Origin: Mycobacterium gallinarum
GTDB lineage: Bacteria; Actinomycetota; Actinomycetes; Mycobacteriales; Mycobacteriaceae
Assembly: GCF_010726765.1 (NCBI RefSeq)
Contig: NZ_AP022601.1
Span: forward strand, 6,026,008-6,090,007
Direction of reading: 5' to 3'
DNA length: 64,000 nucleotides
A program made the translations under genes and the position numbers. The notes beneath the pieces were generated by a model. That model saw only the letters and a program-made list of their open reading frames with translations, made no database searches and was not told where the DNA came from. Shown here piece by piece: positions 48,069-55,626 of this stretch (position 1 is its first letter; each line of letters opens with the position of its first letter).

Positions 48069-49355
48069 GTGCTACGCGCAGAGATCAACGAGCTTTTGAC
48101 GAGGACCGGGCCGGGGACGCCGATGGGTGAGTTGTTCCGCCAGTACTGGATTCCAGCCTTGCTCGCCGAGGAGCTGCCGGAGGATGATTGCCCACCGGTA
48201 CGCGTGAAGCTGCTGAACGAGCGAATGATCGCTTTTCGTGACAGTCACGGCAACTTCGGCCTGATCGACGAGTTCTGCGCGCACCGTGGCGCCTCACTGT
48301 GGTTTGGCCGCAACGAAGAGGGCGGTCTTCGATGTCCCTACCATGGCTGGAAGTACGACGTCACGGGACAAGCCGTCGAGGTGCCGTCCGAACCTGTGGG
48401 GTCCACCTTTTGTGCGCACGTCAAACTGACGTCCTACCCGCTGGTCAAGATCGGGGACGTGCTGTGGACCTACATGGGCGACCCCGCGAAGCAGCCGCCG
48501 TTACCGGAATTCGAATTTGCTCTCGTGCCGGCCGATCAGACCTTCACGTCCAAACGATGGCAGGAGTGCAATTGGCTGCAAGCCTTCGAGGGTGGCATCG
48601 ATTCCAGTCATGTGTCGTTCCTGCATTCCGGGGGCCTGAAGTCGGACCCGCTGTTCAAAGGCAGCAAGGCTAACGAGTACAACATGGCGGACCTCAAGCC
48701 GTTCTTCGAGGTCGCGGAGTCCGAGGGTGGTTTGTTCGTTGGTGCCCGCCGCACCGCTGACGCCGACAACTACTACTGGCGCATCACGCCGTGGGTGATG
48801 CCGTGCTTCACGATGGTGCCGCCACGAGGGGATCATCCTGTCCACGGCCACTTTTGGATTCCCATCGACGATGAGAACTGTTGGGCGTACTCGTTTGACT
48901 ATCACCCCGTGAGACCGTTGACTTCGCAGGAAGTTCAGGCGATGAAGGTCGGGCACGGGGTGCACAGTGCCAACATCCCTGGCACGTACCGACCGCAGGC
49001 GAATAAGGACAACGACTATCTGATGGATCGTGCGGCGCAGAAGCGTGGAGACACGTACTCGGGCGTGCGGGGTATCGCGATCCAAGACTCGTCGCTGCAG
49101 GAGAGTATGGGGCCGATCGTCGATCGGACCAAGGAGCGGTTGGTGTCTGCCGACAGTGGCATCATCAAAGCGCGGCAGAAGTTGAAGCGGGCGGCTGAAG
49201 CGTTGCGCGACAAGGGTATGACTCCACCAGGTGTCGACCCAGAGCATCATCGTGTTCGGTCTGCCGCCGTCGTCCTCCCGCGTGACGCATCGTTCAGCGA
49301 GTCGTGCCGAGAAGATCTCAGGGTGCGCGAAGGCGTGCGGCAGACATCGGTATGA
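48069..49355 (+). CDS. Rieske non-heme iron oxygenase, phthalate 4,5-dioxygenase-type
   Basis: This 428-residue oxygenase component (ring hydroxylation or O-demethylation) has Rieske ligands Cys70 and His72 (EFCAHRG) and Cys89 and His92 (RCPYHGW), and mononuclear iron ligands His181 and His186 in FEGGIDSSHVSFLH. The N-terminus ELLTRTGPGTPMGELFRQYW is that of phthalate-4,5-dioxygenase-like enzymes. GTG at 48069 fits the family start and follows a TGAGGT site; a GTG at 48018 would add 17 residues. No dedicated reductase is adjacent; the ferredoxin/reductase pair at 52.8-54.4 kb may supply electrons. Confidence 0.92.
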   Translation: MLRAEINELLTRTGPGTPMGELFRQYWIPALLAEELPEDDCPPVRVKLLNERMIAFRDSHGNFGLIDEFCAHRGASLWFGRNEEGGLRCPYHGWKYDVTGQAVEVPSEPVGSTFCAHVKLTSYPLVKIGDVLWTYMGDPAKQPPLPEFEFALVPADQTFTSKRWQECNWLQAFEGGIDSSHVSFLHSGGLKSDPLFKGSKANEYNMADLKPFFEVAESEGGLFVGARRTADADNYYWRITPWVMPCFTMVPPRGDHPVHGHFWIPIDDENCWAYSFDYHPVRPLTSQEVQAMKVGHGVHSANIPGTYRPQANKDNDYLMDRAAQKRGDTYSGVRGIAIQDSSLQESMGPIVDRTKERLVSADSGIIKARQKLKRAAEALRDKGMTPPGVDPEHHRVRSAAVVLPRDASFSESCREDLRVREGVRQTSV

Positions 49356-49863
49356 CCAGTCCGCTCCAGCCAATTCTCGGTCGTAGTTGTGCGCGGCCGA
49401 CATCTGCTGCCGAGATGAGATATCGGATCAACCGTCCGATCGCCGGGCGGAAGGGCGTGCGCGTCATTGCGCTCGACGGTGGTGCACGAGCGATCATCGA
49501 GCGGGTTTCACCTCAGTCGCGGGCACATGCACGCTTCCTGTCGGTAGCCGAACCGAGAGGGCATGCGGGGGAGCGGCGTTGGGTTTCGCTGCTCGACACC
49601 GACGGCGCCGTCACCACTCTTGCGGAGGAACTTGCCGACGCCGATGTGGTCGTCATGGTCTCCACCACCGGTGGGGATGCCGCTGCAGCAACATCATCAG
49701 TGCGGCGAGCACGGTTCGCGCGATCATGACCGCTGGCGTCGTCGTTGGGGAAGGCGCAGCGGCGAGTGAGACCGTGGCTGTGTTGCGGCCTCACACGCGC
49801 GTACTCGTCGTCAGCGCTCACGAAGAAGACGTTTCCGATCTGCCCTCAGCGCTGCGAGCCTGA
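49352..49863 (+). pseudogene. Unknown protein, apparently frameshifted
   Basis: The gene starts with ATG overlapping the Rieske stop (ATGA) and reads RYRINRPIAGRKGVRVIALD and ADADVVVMVSTTGGDAAAA. After about 49685 protein-like sequence continues in the next frame (NIISAASTVRAIMTAGVVVG, then LVVSAHEEDVSDLPSALRA) to a stop at 49863, 11 bases before the PanB-like gene. One missing base near 49684-49690 would join them into about 170 residues with a Rossmann-like alternation of strands and helices. I do not recognise the family. Confidence 0.7.
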
Positions 49864-49874
49864 AAGGATCCGTC

Positions 49875-50690
49875 GTGGGCACGAACGTTAAACTCACTGA
49901 CCTGCAGGACATGAAACTGCGAGGGCAGAAGATCGTCGGTGTGGTGGCGTGGGACTACCAGATGGCTCGGATAGTCGATCGTGCCGGCGTCGACTTGGTG
50001 TCGGTTGGTGACACTGTGGGAATCAACCTGTGGGGTCAGCCGAGTCCGCTTGAAATCACCATGGATCAGATGGTCGTGGTGTGTCAGGCAGTGCGCCGCG
50101 GTGTCCGGCGCGCCTTGCTGTCCTGTGATTTCCCGTTCGGTCCGCTGCAGGACGGGCGAAAGAGTGCTGTGCGGGCGGCAATTCGTCTCGCCAAGGAAGC
50201 CGGCGTCGACATGGTGAAGCTAGACGGGGCATGCGATCATCTAGATGCCGTGACGGCGGTGGCGCGTGCAGGGATTCCCGTGTTTGCTCAGTTCGGGATC
50301 ACACCGCAGACTTCTCTCAAATACGGTGCGAGGTATAGCGCCACACCGAGCGCCAAGGATGCGGTTTCAGACGAATTTCTCGACGAGATGGTTTGTGAGG
50401 CTCGTCGTCTCGCTGATGCGGGCGCGGTGCTGCTGAACTTCACGAATTCGGGACCCGTCGTTGGAGCGGCAGTGGCCGAGGCGGTGTCCATCCCGGTGCT
50501 CGGTGGATTCGGTGGCGGCCCGTGGCTGGACGGCCGGATCCGGATGGCCACGGCCGCCATCGGTTACAGCGTCGATGGTCTCGACAGCCCACCAGATACC
50601 TATGCCAACGTCGCCCAGATCGCGCTGGACGCCATCACGGCGTATGCAGATGACGTGCGGGCTGCTCGCCAGATCAAGGGAGGTCTTTGA
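49875..50690 (+). CDS. PanB-like (3-methyl-2-oxobutanoate hydroxymethyltransferase family) aldolase
   Basis: This 271-residue TIM barrel of the PEP mutase/PanB superfamily has VSVGDTVGINLWGQ (PanB metal Asp region), LLSCDFPFGPLQ (the ADMPFGSY equivalent) and VKLDGACDHL (VKLEGG equivalent). The PanB GHLGLTPQ loop is changed to AQFGITPQ, losing the His. This divergence and the catabolic context argue against pantothenate synthesis and for an aldolase or lyase acting on a pathway intermediate. GTG start. Confidence 0.85.
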   Translation: MGTNVKLTDLQDMKLRGQKIVGVVAWDYQMARIVDRAGVDLVSVGDTVGINLWGQPSPLEITMDQMVVVCQAVRRGVRRALLSCDFPFGPLQDGRKSAVRAAIRLAKEAGVDMVKLDGACDHLDAVTAVARAGIPVFAQFGITPQTSLKYGARYSATPSAKDAVSDEFLDEMVCEARRLADAGAVLLNFTNSGPVVGAAVAEAVSIPVLGGFGGGPWLDGRIRMATAAIGYSVDGLDSPPDTYANVAQIALDAITAYADDVRAARQIKGGL

Positions 50691-50692
50691 CG

Positions 50693-51553
50693 TTGAGCGT
50701 GGCTTCGGCGAAGATCGATGGCATTGAAACCCGTTATGCGGTAGCGGGTTCGGGGCCGCCGCTGCTGATGTTCTCGCCTGGCGGCTTCGCCGCCTCGATG
50801 GACGCGTGGGAGACGCACGGCCTCTATCGTCGAACGCGGATGCTGTCACAGTTGCAGGAGCGGTTCCAATGCATCACGTTCGACAAGCGTGAGGCCGGTG
50901 AGTCTGGGGGGCGCGTCGAGCGTGTCTCATGGGCTCATTACGTGAGACAGGGTGTCGGCCTGTTGGACCATCTCGGGCTGGGCCGAGTGCATATCATGGG
51001 TGCCTGCGTTGGTTGTTCGATCGCGGCGTGCATCGCGAGCGCTCATCGCGAGCGCGTTGGAGGGATGGTGCTGTATTCGCCGGCCGGCGGCGTACAGTAC
51101 CGGCGAAAGCAGCTCGAACGGTTCCGCGCCCACCTTGCCTACGCCGCGGAGCAGGGGCTGGCCGGTGTTGCCGACCTTGCGGCGACGACCGACGGCAACT
51201 TCACCTCAGACGCCAGACTGGGTCCGTGGGTCAGCGTGTTGCGCTCCGACCCTGATTTCGCCGCGCAGTACCGTGATCTCGGCAGCCTTCAATACCAGAT
51301 CACTGTCGCGGCGATGGCGGCTCTGTTGTTCGACCGTGACACCGTGCCTGGCCCTGAACCCGATGACCTACTGGTATCGGACGTGCCCGCGCTCATCGTG
51401 CCGGGTGAAGATGCATCGCATGCGCCCTCGGCGGCGCGTTATCTACAGGAGTGCCTTCCCATCAACGAGTATTGGGACGTTCCGGTCGCAGCCCAGACCG
51501 CCGAAACTGCGCCGGCGCGGGTCATGAGTTTTCTGGGCTCAGTTGCCCTTTGA
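50693..51553 (+). CDS. Alpha/beta hydrolase with Cys in the nucleophile elbow
   Basis: This protein of about 286 residues has the alpha/beta hydrolase pattern LLMFSPGGFAAS (oxyanion), FDKREAGESGG and an elbow MGACVGC at residues 103-108, so the nucleophile position (G-x-Nuc-x-G) is Cys105, as in dienelactone hydrolases, rather than Ser. A late VPGEDASHAPSA supplies Asp and His candidates. TTG at 50693 has the best spacing to AGGGAGG; TTG 50687 (overlapping the PanB-like stop) and GTG 50699 are alternatives. Tail-to-tail overlap of 15 bases with the GntR gene. Confidence 0.82.
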   Translation: MSVASAKIDGIETRYAVAGSGPPLLMFSPGGFAASMDAWETHGLYRRTRMLSQLQERFQCITFDKREAGESGGRVERVSWAHYVRQGVGLLDHLGLGRVHIMGACVGCSIAACIASAHRERVGGMVLYSPAGGVQYRRKQLERFRAHLAYAAEQGLAGVADLAATTDGNFTSDARLGPWVSVLRSDPDFAAQYRDLGSLQYQITVAAMAALLFDRDTVPGPEPDDLLVSDVPALIVPGEDASHAPSAARYLQECLPINEYWDVPVAAQTAETAPARVMSFLGSVAL

Positions 51554-52285
51554 GACGTGCTTTGCCGTTCGGCCGATATGGGTACGCATCACGGAAGTCG
51601 CTTTGTCAACATCGCGCTTCTTGATCGCCGCCACAAACTGGCGGTGCTCCCGAATGCCTCGGATACCCATCTCCGGGTGTGACTGCTGGACGTGGCGCAT
51701 CGAGAGCAGAGTGGGTCCGTGGAAAGAGTCAGCCAGCATCGCGATTGCCTTGTTATGGCTGGCCTGGGCGACGCGTGTATGGAACTCCGCTGACAGTTCC
51801 ATCGGATAGAAACCTTCTTTCAAAGCCGCGTCGCCCCGGTTGCAGATCTCTGTCAGTTCGTCGATGTCCTGTTCAGTCGCACGCTCGCACACGAGCGGGA
51901 TGATTCCGATCTCGAAAACCTGCCGCGCTTCGGTCACATCTTTGTCGGTCAGGCCCGACAAGCTGAGCAGATCCTCGATGCCTTCACCAATACGCTGGCT
52001 CGTTGGCGCCGTCACAAACGCGCCGCCGTGGGCGCCGACCTTGATGCGCACCATGCCGTTCGCCTCGAGGCCGCGCAGTGCTTCGCGCACCGTAACCCGG
52101 CTCACCCCGAGCTTGTCACCAAGTTCACGTTCGGCAGGCAGGCGGTCGCCCGGCCGCAGCTGACCTTCCCGAATCAACACACGTATCTGGTCGACAATCA
52201 TCGCCGAGGCCCGGCCCGGACTGACCGGGCTGAACATCGAATCAGCCGGCGGTGGCGTCGTCGCGGGACTCTCGGATGCAGGCAT
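51539..52285 (-). CDS. GntR-family regulator with FCD domain (FadR subfamily)
   Basis: This 248-residue regulator has a winged helix with GDRLPAERELGDKLGVSRVT and VREALRGLEANG, then an all-helical FCD ligand domain with metal-site His in AEFHTRVAQASHNK and IREHRQFVAAI. FCD regulators usually sense organic acids from the pathway they control. The ATG of MPASESPATT was preferred to one 45 bases upstream. The palindrome at 47992-48012 is a good candidate target. Confidence 0.9.
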   Translation of the reverse strand: MPASESPATTPPPADSMFSPVSPGRASAMIVDQIRVLIREGQLRPGDRLPAERELGDKLGVSRVTVREALRGLEANGMVRIKVGAHGGAFVTAPTSQRIGEGIEDLLSLSGLTDKDVTEARQVFEIGIIPLVCERATEQDIDELTEICNRGDAALKEGFYPMELSAEFHTRVAQASHNKAIAMLADSFHGPTLLSMRHVQQSHPEMGIRGIREHRQFVAAIKKRDVDKATSVMRTHIGRTAKHVSKGN

Positions 52286-52320
52286 GGACCAATGATAAGG
52301 CCAAGATCGCCCCGGCAGTA

Positions 52321-52336
52321 TGGCGGCCATCCGCCA
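52321..52336. promoter_or_regulatory. TGGCGG-N4-CCGCCA inverted repeat upstream of GntR gene
   Basis: This 16-base perfect inverted repeat lies 36-51 bases upstream of the chosen GntR start, in the gap before the mutase-like remnant. It could be an autoregulatory site or a short hairpin; it does not share the GT-N3-AC core. Confidence 0.35.
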
Positions 52337-52361
52337 CTTGAGCGCCGGCGTGGCGGGGGGC

Positions 52362-52544
52362 TTAGAGGTAGACGCCTCCTCGTAACAGTGGCACTAGCTT
52401 ATCGCCTGTGTCATGACGCAGCGCCGCTCCGGTCGGTATGTCCAGGGCACGTACCTGCGCGGGCATCATCTGTTCCACGATCGTACGAATCATTCGCAGT
52501 CGATTCCCATGTGCCACAACTAATGTGACTGGCTGGTCCGCCAT
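52362..52544 (-). pseudogene. C-terminal remnant of a phosphoglycerate mutase-like gene
   Basis: The last 60 residues of a dPGM/GpmA-type histidine phosphatase are recognisable: VTLVVAHGNRLRMIRTIVEQ (the AAHGNSLR segment with a catalytic His), ALDIPTGAALRHD and a terminal GGVYL. The N-terminal 180 residues of the family, including the RHGxSxWN motif, are absent. It is a stray gene tail brought in or left by rearrangement in the island. Confidence 0.7.
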
Positions 52545-52563
52545 TCCACTGCTATAGCGGAAT
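52543..52563. promoter_or_regulatory. Imperfect palindrome ATTCC-N11-GGAAT upstream of ferredoxin gene
   Basis: ATTCCaCT-N5-AGcGGAAT is symmetric at 14 of 20 paired positions and lies in the otherwise featureless 211-base gap before the ferredoxin gene. The shape resembles IclR-type operators, and an IclR gene closes the island at 62.9-63.7 kb. No gene is seen in 52545-52755. Confidence 0.4.
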
Positions 52564-52755
52564 TCTAATAGGGCAGAACCCGTGTCATCAGTCGATCCGC
52601 CGCGAGCAGCGGCGGAAATCCCTGTGGCAGCTCGCCACGATTGCGTGCGATTCACAGCCGTTCGCGTCGATGGGCATCCTTTTCCGTCCCGTACCCCGTA
52701 GGTGCCAACCGCAAGGTATTATGGTCAGTCCTTAATCTTTTGACTGGAGCATTAG

Positions 52756-53079
52756 ATGCCGAAGGTTGTCTTCATCGCTTTGGACGGTGTGCAGCGCGTG
52801 GTGGACGCGCATCCCGGCGAGTCGGTCATGGCCGCCGCAGTACGCAGCGGCGTCCCCGGCATCGTCGGCGAGTGTGGCGGAAACTGCAGCTGTGCCACCT
52901 GCCACATCTATGTCGACGAAGAGTTCGCTGTGTACGTTGGTGGGCCTGAGGAAATGGAAGAGGACGTGCTCGAACTCGGTGCTGCCGCCGAGCGGCGTGA
53001 GTCCAGCCGATTGTCTTGTCAGATCACGATGATCGAGTCGCTCGACGGCCTGATCGTTCACATCCCTGAGGAGCAGTGA
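52756..53079 (+). CDS. [2Fe-2S] ferredoxin (adrenodoxin/ThcC type)
   Basis: This 107-residue plant/vertebrate-type ferredoxin has cluster ligands Cys40, Cys46, Cys49 and Cys88 (GECGGNCSCATC and LSCQI), with an extra Cys44. The end LIVHIPEEQ is typical of P450-linked ferredoxins. It overlaps the reductase start by 4 bases, and its likely clients are the P450 at 58.6 kb and perhaps the Rieske oxygenase. Confidence 0.95.
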   Translation: MPKVVFIALDGVQRVVDAHPGESVMAAAVRSGVPGIVGECGGNCSCATCHIYVDEEFAVYVGGPEEMEEDVLELGAAAERRESSRLSCQITMIESLDGLIVHIPEEQ

Positions 53080-54356
53080 GGGTGAGCGCAGGGACGTTGA
53101 TCGTCGGTGCCAGTCAAGCAGGAATGCAACTGGCCCTTTCGCTTCGTGAAGCAGGAGAAGGCGGACCAATAACACTAGTGGGCGAGGAGCCGCACGCGCC
53201 GTACCAACGGCCCCCATTGTCGAAGTCCTACTTGCAAGGCGGCATCGGCTTCGAACAGCTACTACTCCGTGCCCCGAAGTATCTGGCCGACCAGGACATT
53301 TCGGTACTCACGGGTGAGCTTGTCAATTGGCTTGAACTCGAGGGCGAGGGGCCGTCAGGAGTCGCCCTTACGGCGTCAGGAGAAACGCTGTGGTTCGACA
53401 AGTTGGCGTTGACTGTTGGCGCCAGTCCGCGACGACTGGCCGTGCCGGGCGCCGATCTCGATGGGGTGATCTATCTCCGGACAGCGAATGACGCCGCGAA
53501 GCTGCGACAGCTCCAGGGCGAAGCAGAATCCGTCGTCGTGGTCGGCGGCGGGTTCATCGGACTCGAAGCCGCGGCGGTTGCGCGTGCCCAAGGTAAAACG
53601 GTGACCGTTGTTGAGGCCGCCGATCGGTTGATGGGGCGAGCCGTGGCACCCGTGGTCTCCGACTTCTACCTCGATGCGCACGCGCGCCGCGGCGTCACCA
53701 TACGTCTGAACGCGGAAGTAATGTCGTTGACCGGGCAGGATGCGCGCGTGCAGTCGGTGGAATTATCAGACGGCAGCAGCCTTCCCGCAGATCTTGTAAT
53801 TATCGGTATCGGAGTCGTGCCACGGACCGAACTGGCGGACCAACTGGATCTTGTTTGTGACGGTGGCATTGTCGTCGACCGCTTCGCACGTACCAGCAAT
53901 CCGAACGTCGTAGCGGCGGGCGATTGCACTGTTCAACCCGATTGGCGTACCGGCAGCGGCAAAGTGCGCTTGGAGTCGGTTCAAAACGCCATAATTCAGG
54001 CCAAAGCGGCTGCCGCGACATTGACGGGCAGGGTGGAGTCAGACCTGCCGGTGCCGCGGTTCTGGTCCGAACAGTTCGATCTCAAGCTTCGTATCGCCGG
54101 CCTGTCGAGGGGACACGACTATTACTTGGTTCGCGGCGCTCCCGAACGTGAGTCATTCTCCGTGCTCTATTACCACGACGACGCTTTGATGGCGGTTGAC
54201 TCCGTCAACGCGCCAGGTGACTACATGGCAGTACAAAAGGTGCTCACCCAAGGATCCACAATCCGGGCCCAGGATGCCCGCGATGTCTCGGTTTCGCTTC
54301 GCGAACTGATCCGTCCCGCACCCGCGGAAGCTAGACGAATACGTCATCGATCTTGA
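53076..54356 (+). CDS. Ferredoxin reductase (FAD, NADH-dependent; P450/oxygenase type)
   Basis: This 426-residue pyridine-nucleotide-disulfide-type flavoprotein has the FAD motif IVGASQAGMQLALSL, the NAD motif VVVGGGFIGLEAAAVA and the second FAD motif NVVAAGDCTVQP. The region PYQRPPLSKSYL is diagnostic of ferredoxin reductases such as ThcD, RhoD and putidaredoxin reductase. GTG start, coupled with the ferredoxin. The 3' end overlaps the convergent decarboxylase-like gene by 26 bases. Confidence 0.95.
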   Translation: MRVSAGTLIVGASQAGMQLALSLREAGEGGPITLVGEEPHAPYQRPPLSKSYLQGGIGFEQLLLRAPKYLADQDISVLTGELVNWLELEGEGPSGVALTASGETLWFDKLALTVGASPRRLAVPGADLDGVIYLRTANDAAKLRQLQGEAESVVVVGGGFIGLEAAAVARAQGKTVTVVEAADRLMGRAVAPVVSDFYLDAHARRGVTIRLNAEVMSLTGQDARVQSVELSDGSSLPADLVIIGIGVVPRTELADQLDLVCDGGIVVDRFARTSNPNVVAAGDCTVQPDWRTGSGKVRLESVQNAIIQAKAAAATLTGRVESDLPVPRFWSEQFDLKLRIAGLSRGHDYYLVRGAPERESFSVLYYHDDALMAVDSVNAPGDYMAVQKVLTQGSTIRAQDARDVSVSLRELIRPAPAEARRIRHRS

Positions 54357-55257
54357 TCGGTCGGCTCAAAATGTGTTGCGCCAGTGCGAAGTCCAACAAT
54401 TGCTCGAGCATTGGCCGGTTGAGCTCGACACCATAGGGCAGCGGGTCTGCGCCCGTCGTCTTCATCACCTCGGCGTACATCCGATCGGTTGGGCTGGTCA
54501 CCTGTCCGTCGGCGAGCCGAGCGACATAGCGCTCCTTAGCTTTACTGAATGCTGCGTACACTGCAGCCGCAGCGTCCGGGTAGCGCTGCAGCACCTCGTC
54601 CTTGAGGACTATGAGGTGATTGATGGGGTAAAACGAACGATCACGCAGGGCGGTGATTGCGGCACCGTGGGGGTCGGCGATCAACGGCGCGATATCAGGA
54701 TGGTCGACGTCGACGCCGATGACCGCATCGATTTCGCCTGCGATCAACATATCGGCCATGTCTGCGCTGGGGCCGGCGGAGACCACGTTGGACGGAGGGA
54801 CGTACGACTCCACGTGTTCGTCGCCGGAAAGCAGCCAAGTCACTCGGTCGAGGTCGACGTCGTATTCCGAGGCGAGAATGCCGCGCGCCCACACACCGGT
54901 GGTGACGGTATACCCGCGGTTGACGCCGACCCGCCGGCCTTCGAGGTCTTTCGGGTGTCGGATCGTCGAGTCCCGGTTGTACAGGATGGCCCCGTGGTGA
55001 AACCCCCGCACGAGAAAGACTGGTAAGGCGGTGAAGGCGACACCGTGTTCACGTGCGGTCAGGTAGGTCGTGAGCGCCATCTCGCTGACGTCGAACTCCA
55101 GGTGCCGAACCATTCGGCGGAACCCCTTGACCAACACGGGTATTTCCTCGAACTTCAGCTGAAATCCTGCAGGAGCTACCGAGCCGTCCTTGACGGCTTG
55201 GTTGGCTCCTTGAGAGCGCGTCAGCGTGGTCAGCACGCGGCGGTTTTCGGGCATCAG
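54331..55257 (-). CDS. 4,5-dihydroxyphthalate decarboxylase-like / substrate-binding-fold protein
   Basis: This 308-residue protein resembles the Pht5 family, which uses a periplasmic-binding-protein fold: LTTLTRSQGANQAVKDG, RHLEFDVSEMALTTYL, GFHHGAILYN and DLEGRRVGVNRGYTVTTGVW. The ATG at 55257 was chosen for its GGAG site and family-like N-terminus; an ATG at 55308 lies inside a duplicated regulatory element. No signal peptide, so a cytoplasmic enzyme rather than a transporter component is likely. Decarboxylation of a hydroxylated aromatic diacid fits the Rieske neighbour. Confidence 0.82.
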   Translation of the reverse strand: MMPENRRVLTTLTRSQGANQAVKDGSVAPAGFQLKFEEIPVLVKGFRRMVRHLEFDVSEMALTTYLTAREHGVAFTALPVFLVRGFHHGAILYNRDSTIRHPKDLEGRRVGVNRGYTVTTGVWARGILASEYDVDLDRVTWLLSGDEHVESYVPPSNVVSAGPSADMADMLIAGEIDAVIGVDVDHPDIAPLIADPHGAAITALRDRSFYPINHLIVLKDEVLQRYPDAAAAVYAAFSKAKERYVARLADGQVTSPTDRMYAEVMKTTGADPLPYGVELNRPMLEQLLDFALAQHILSRPIKIDDVFV

Positions 55258-55288
55258 TCTCCGGGCACTGGCGGCTTGGATAGCAAAT

Positions 55289-55308
55289 TGGTAAATTGGC
55301 ATGACCAT
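55289..55308. repeat. 20-base direct repeat, copy 1
   Basis: TGGTAAATTGGCATGACCAT is identical to the copy at 55579-55598, and the following four bases match at three. It contains the inverted repeat TGGT-N11-ACCA. Copy 1 lies 32-51 bases upstream of the chosen decarboxylase-like start, copy 2 29-48 bases upstream of the divergent alcohol dehydrogenase start, so a shared operator is the simplest reading. Confidence 0.65.
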
Positions 55309-55578
55309 TGTGTCACGGTCGCTGTGGGCAGTAGCAAGTCATGCCATTATTCGGAAGCATCACCGCGGCAGAACAGGCGATTTGCGGACCGCCCTGCGGC
55401 GCGCGCGGCAGTCTTAGGCGCCGGGTTTGAGCACATCGCGCTGATGCTGAGGCACCGTATCCGGATCGTGTCGCGGAGTGTGTTGCCGAAACGATCATTC
55501 CCGAGGGTCGAAGGACAGGCGGCGTGGCAACGCCTTGGAAAACGGGCAGTTACCGGCAAGGGCGGCCGACGCTGCAGA
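55309..55578. other. Gap between the two repeat copies, possible gene remnant
   Basis: No intact gene is seen. On the plus strand from about 55431 one frame reads like a protein C-terminus (APYPDRVAECVAETIIPEG, then GGVATPWKTGSYRQGRPT), stopping at about 55614 through the second repeat copy. This may be the tail of a deleted gene. I do not recognise its family. Confidence 0.35.
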
Positions 55579-55598
55579 TGGTAAATTGGCATGACCAT
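55579..55598. repeat. 20-base direct repeat, copy 2
   Basis: Identical to the element at 55289-55308, 290 bases away in the same orientation, and just upstream of the alcohol dehydrogenase operon. Here the outer bases extend the inverted repeat to ATGGT-N11-ACCAT. Confidence 0.65.
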
Positions 55599-55626
55599 CG
55601 TGCCATAAGGTGATTGCGAGGATGAG

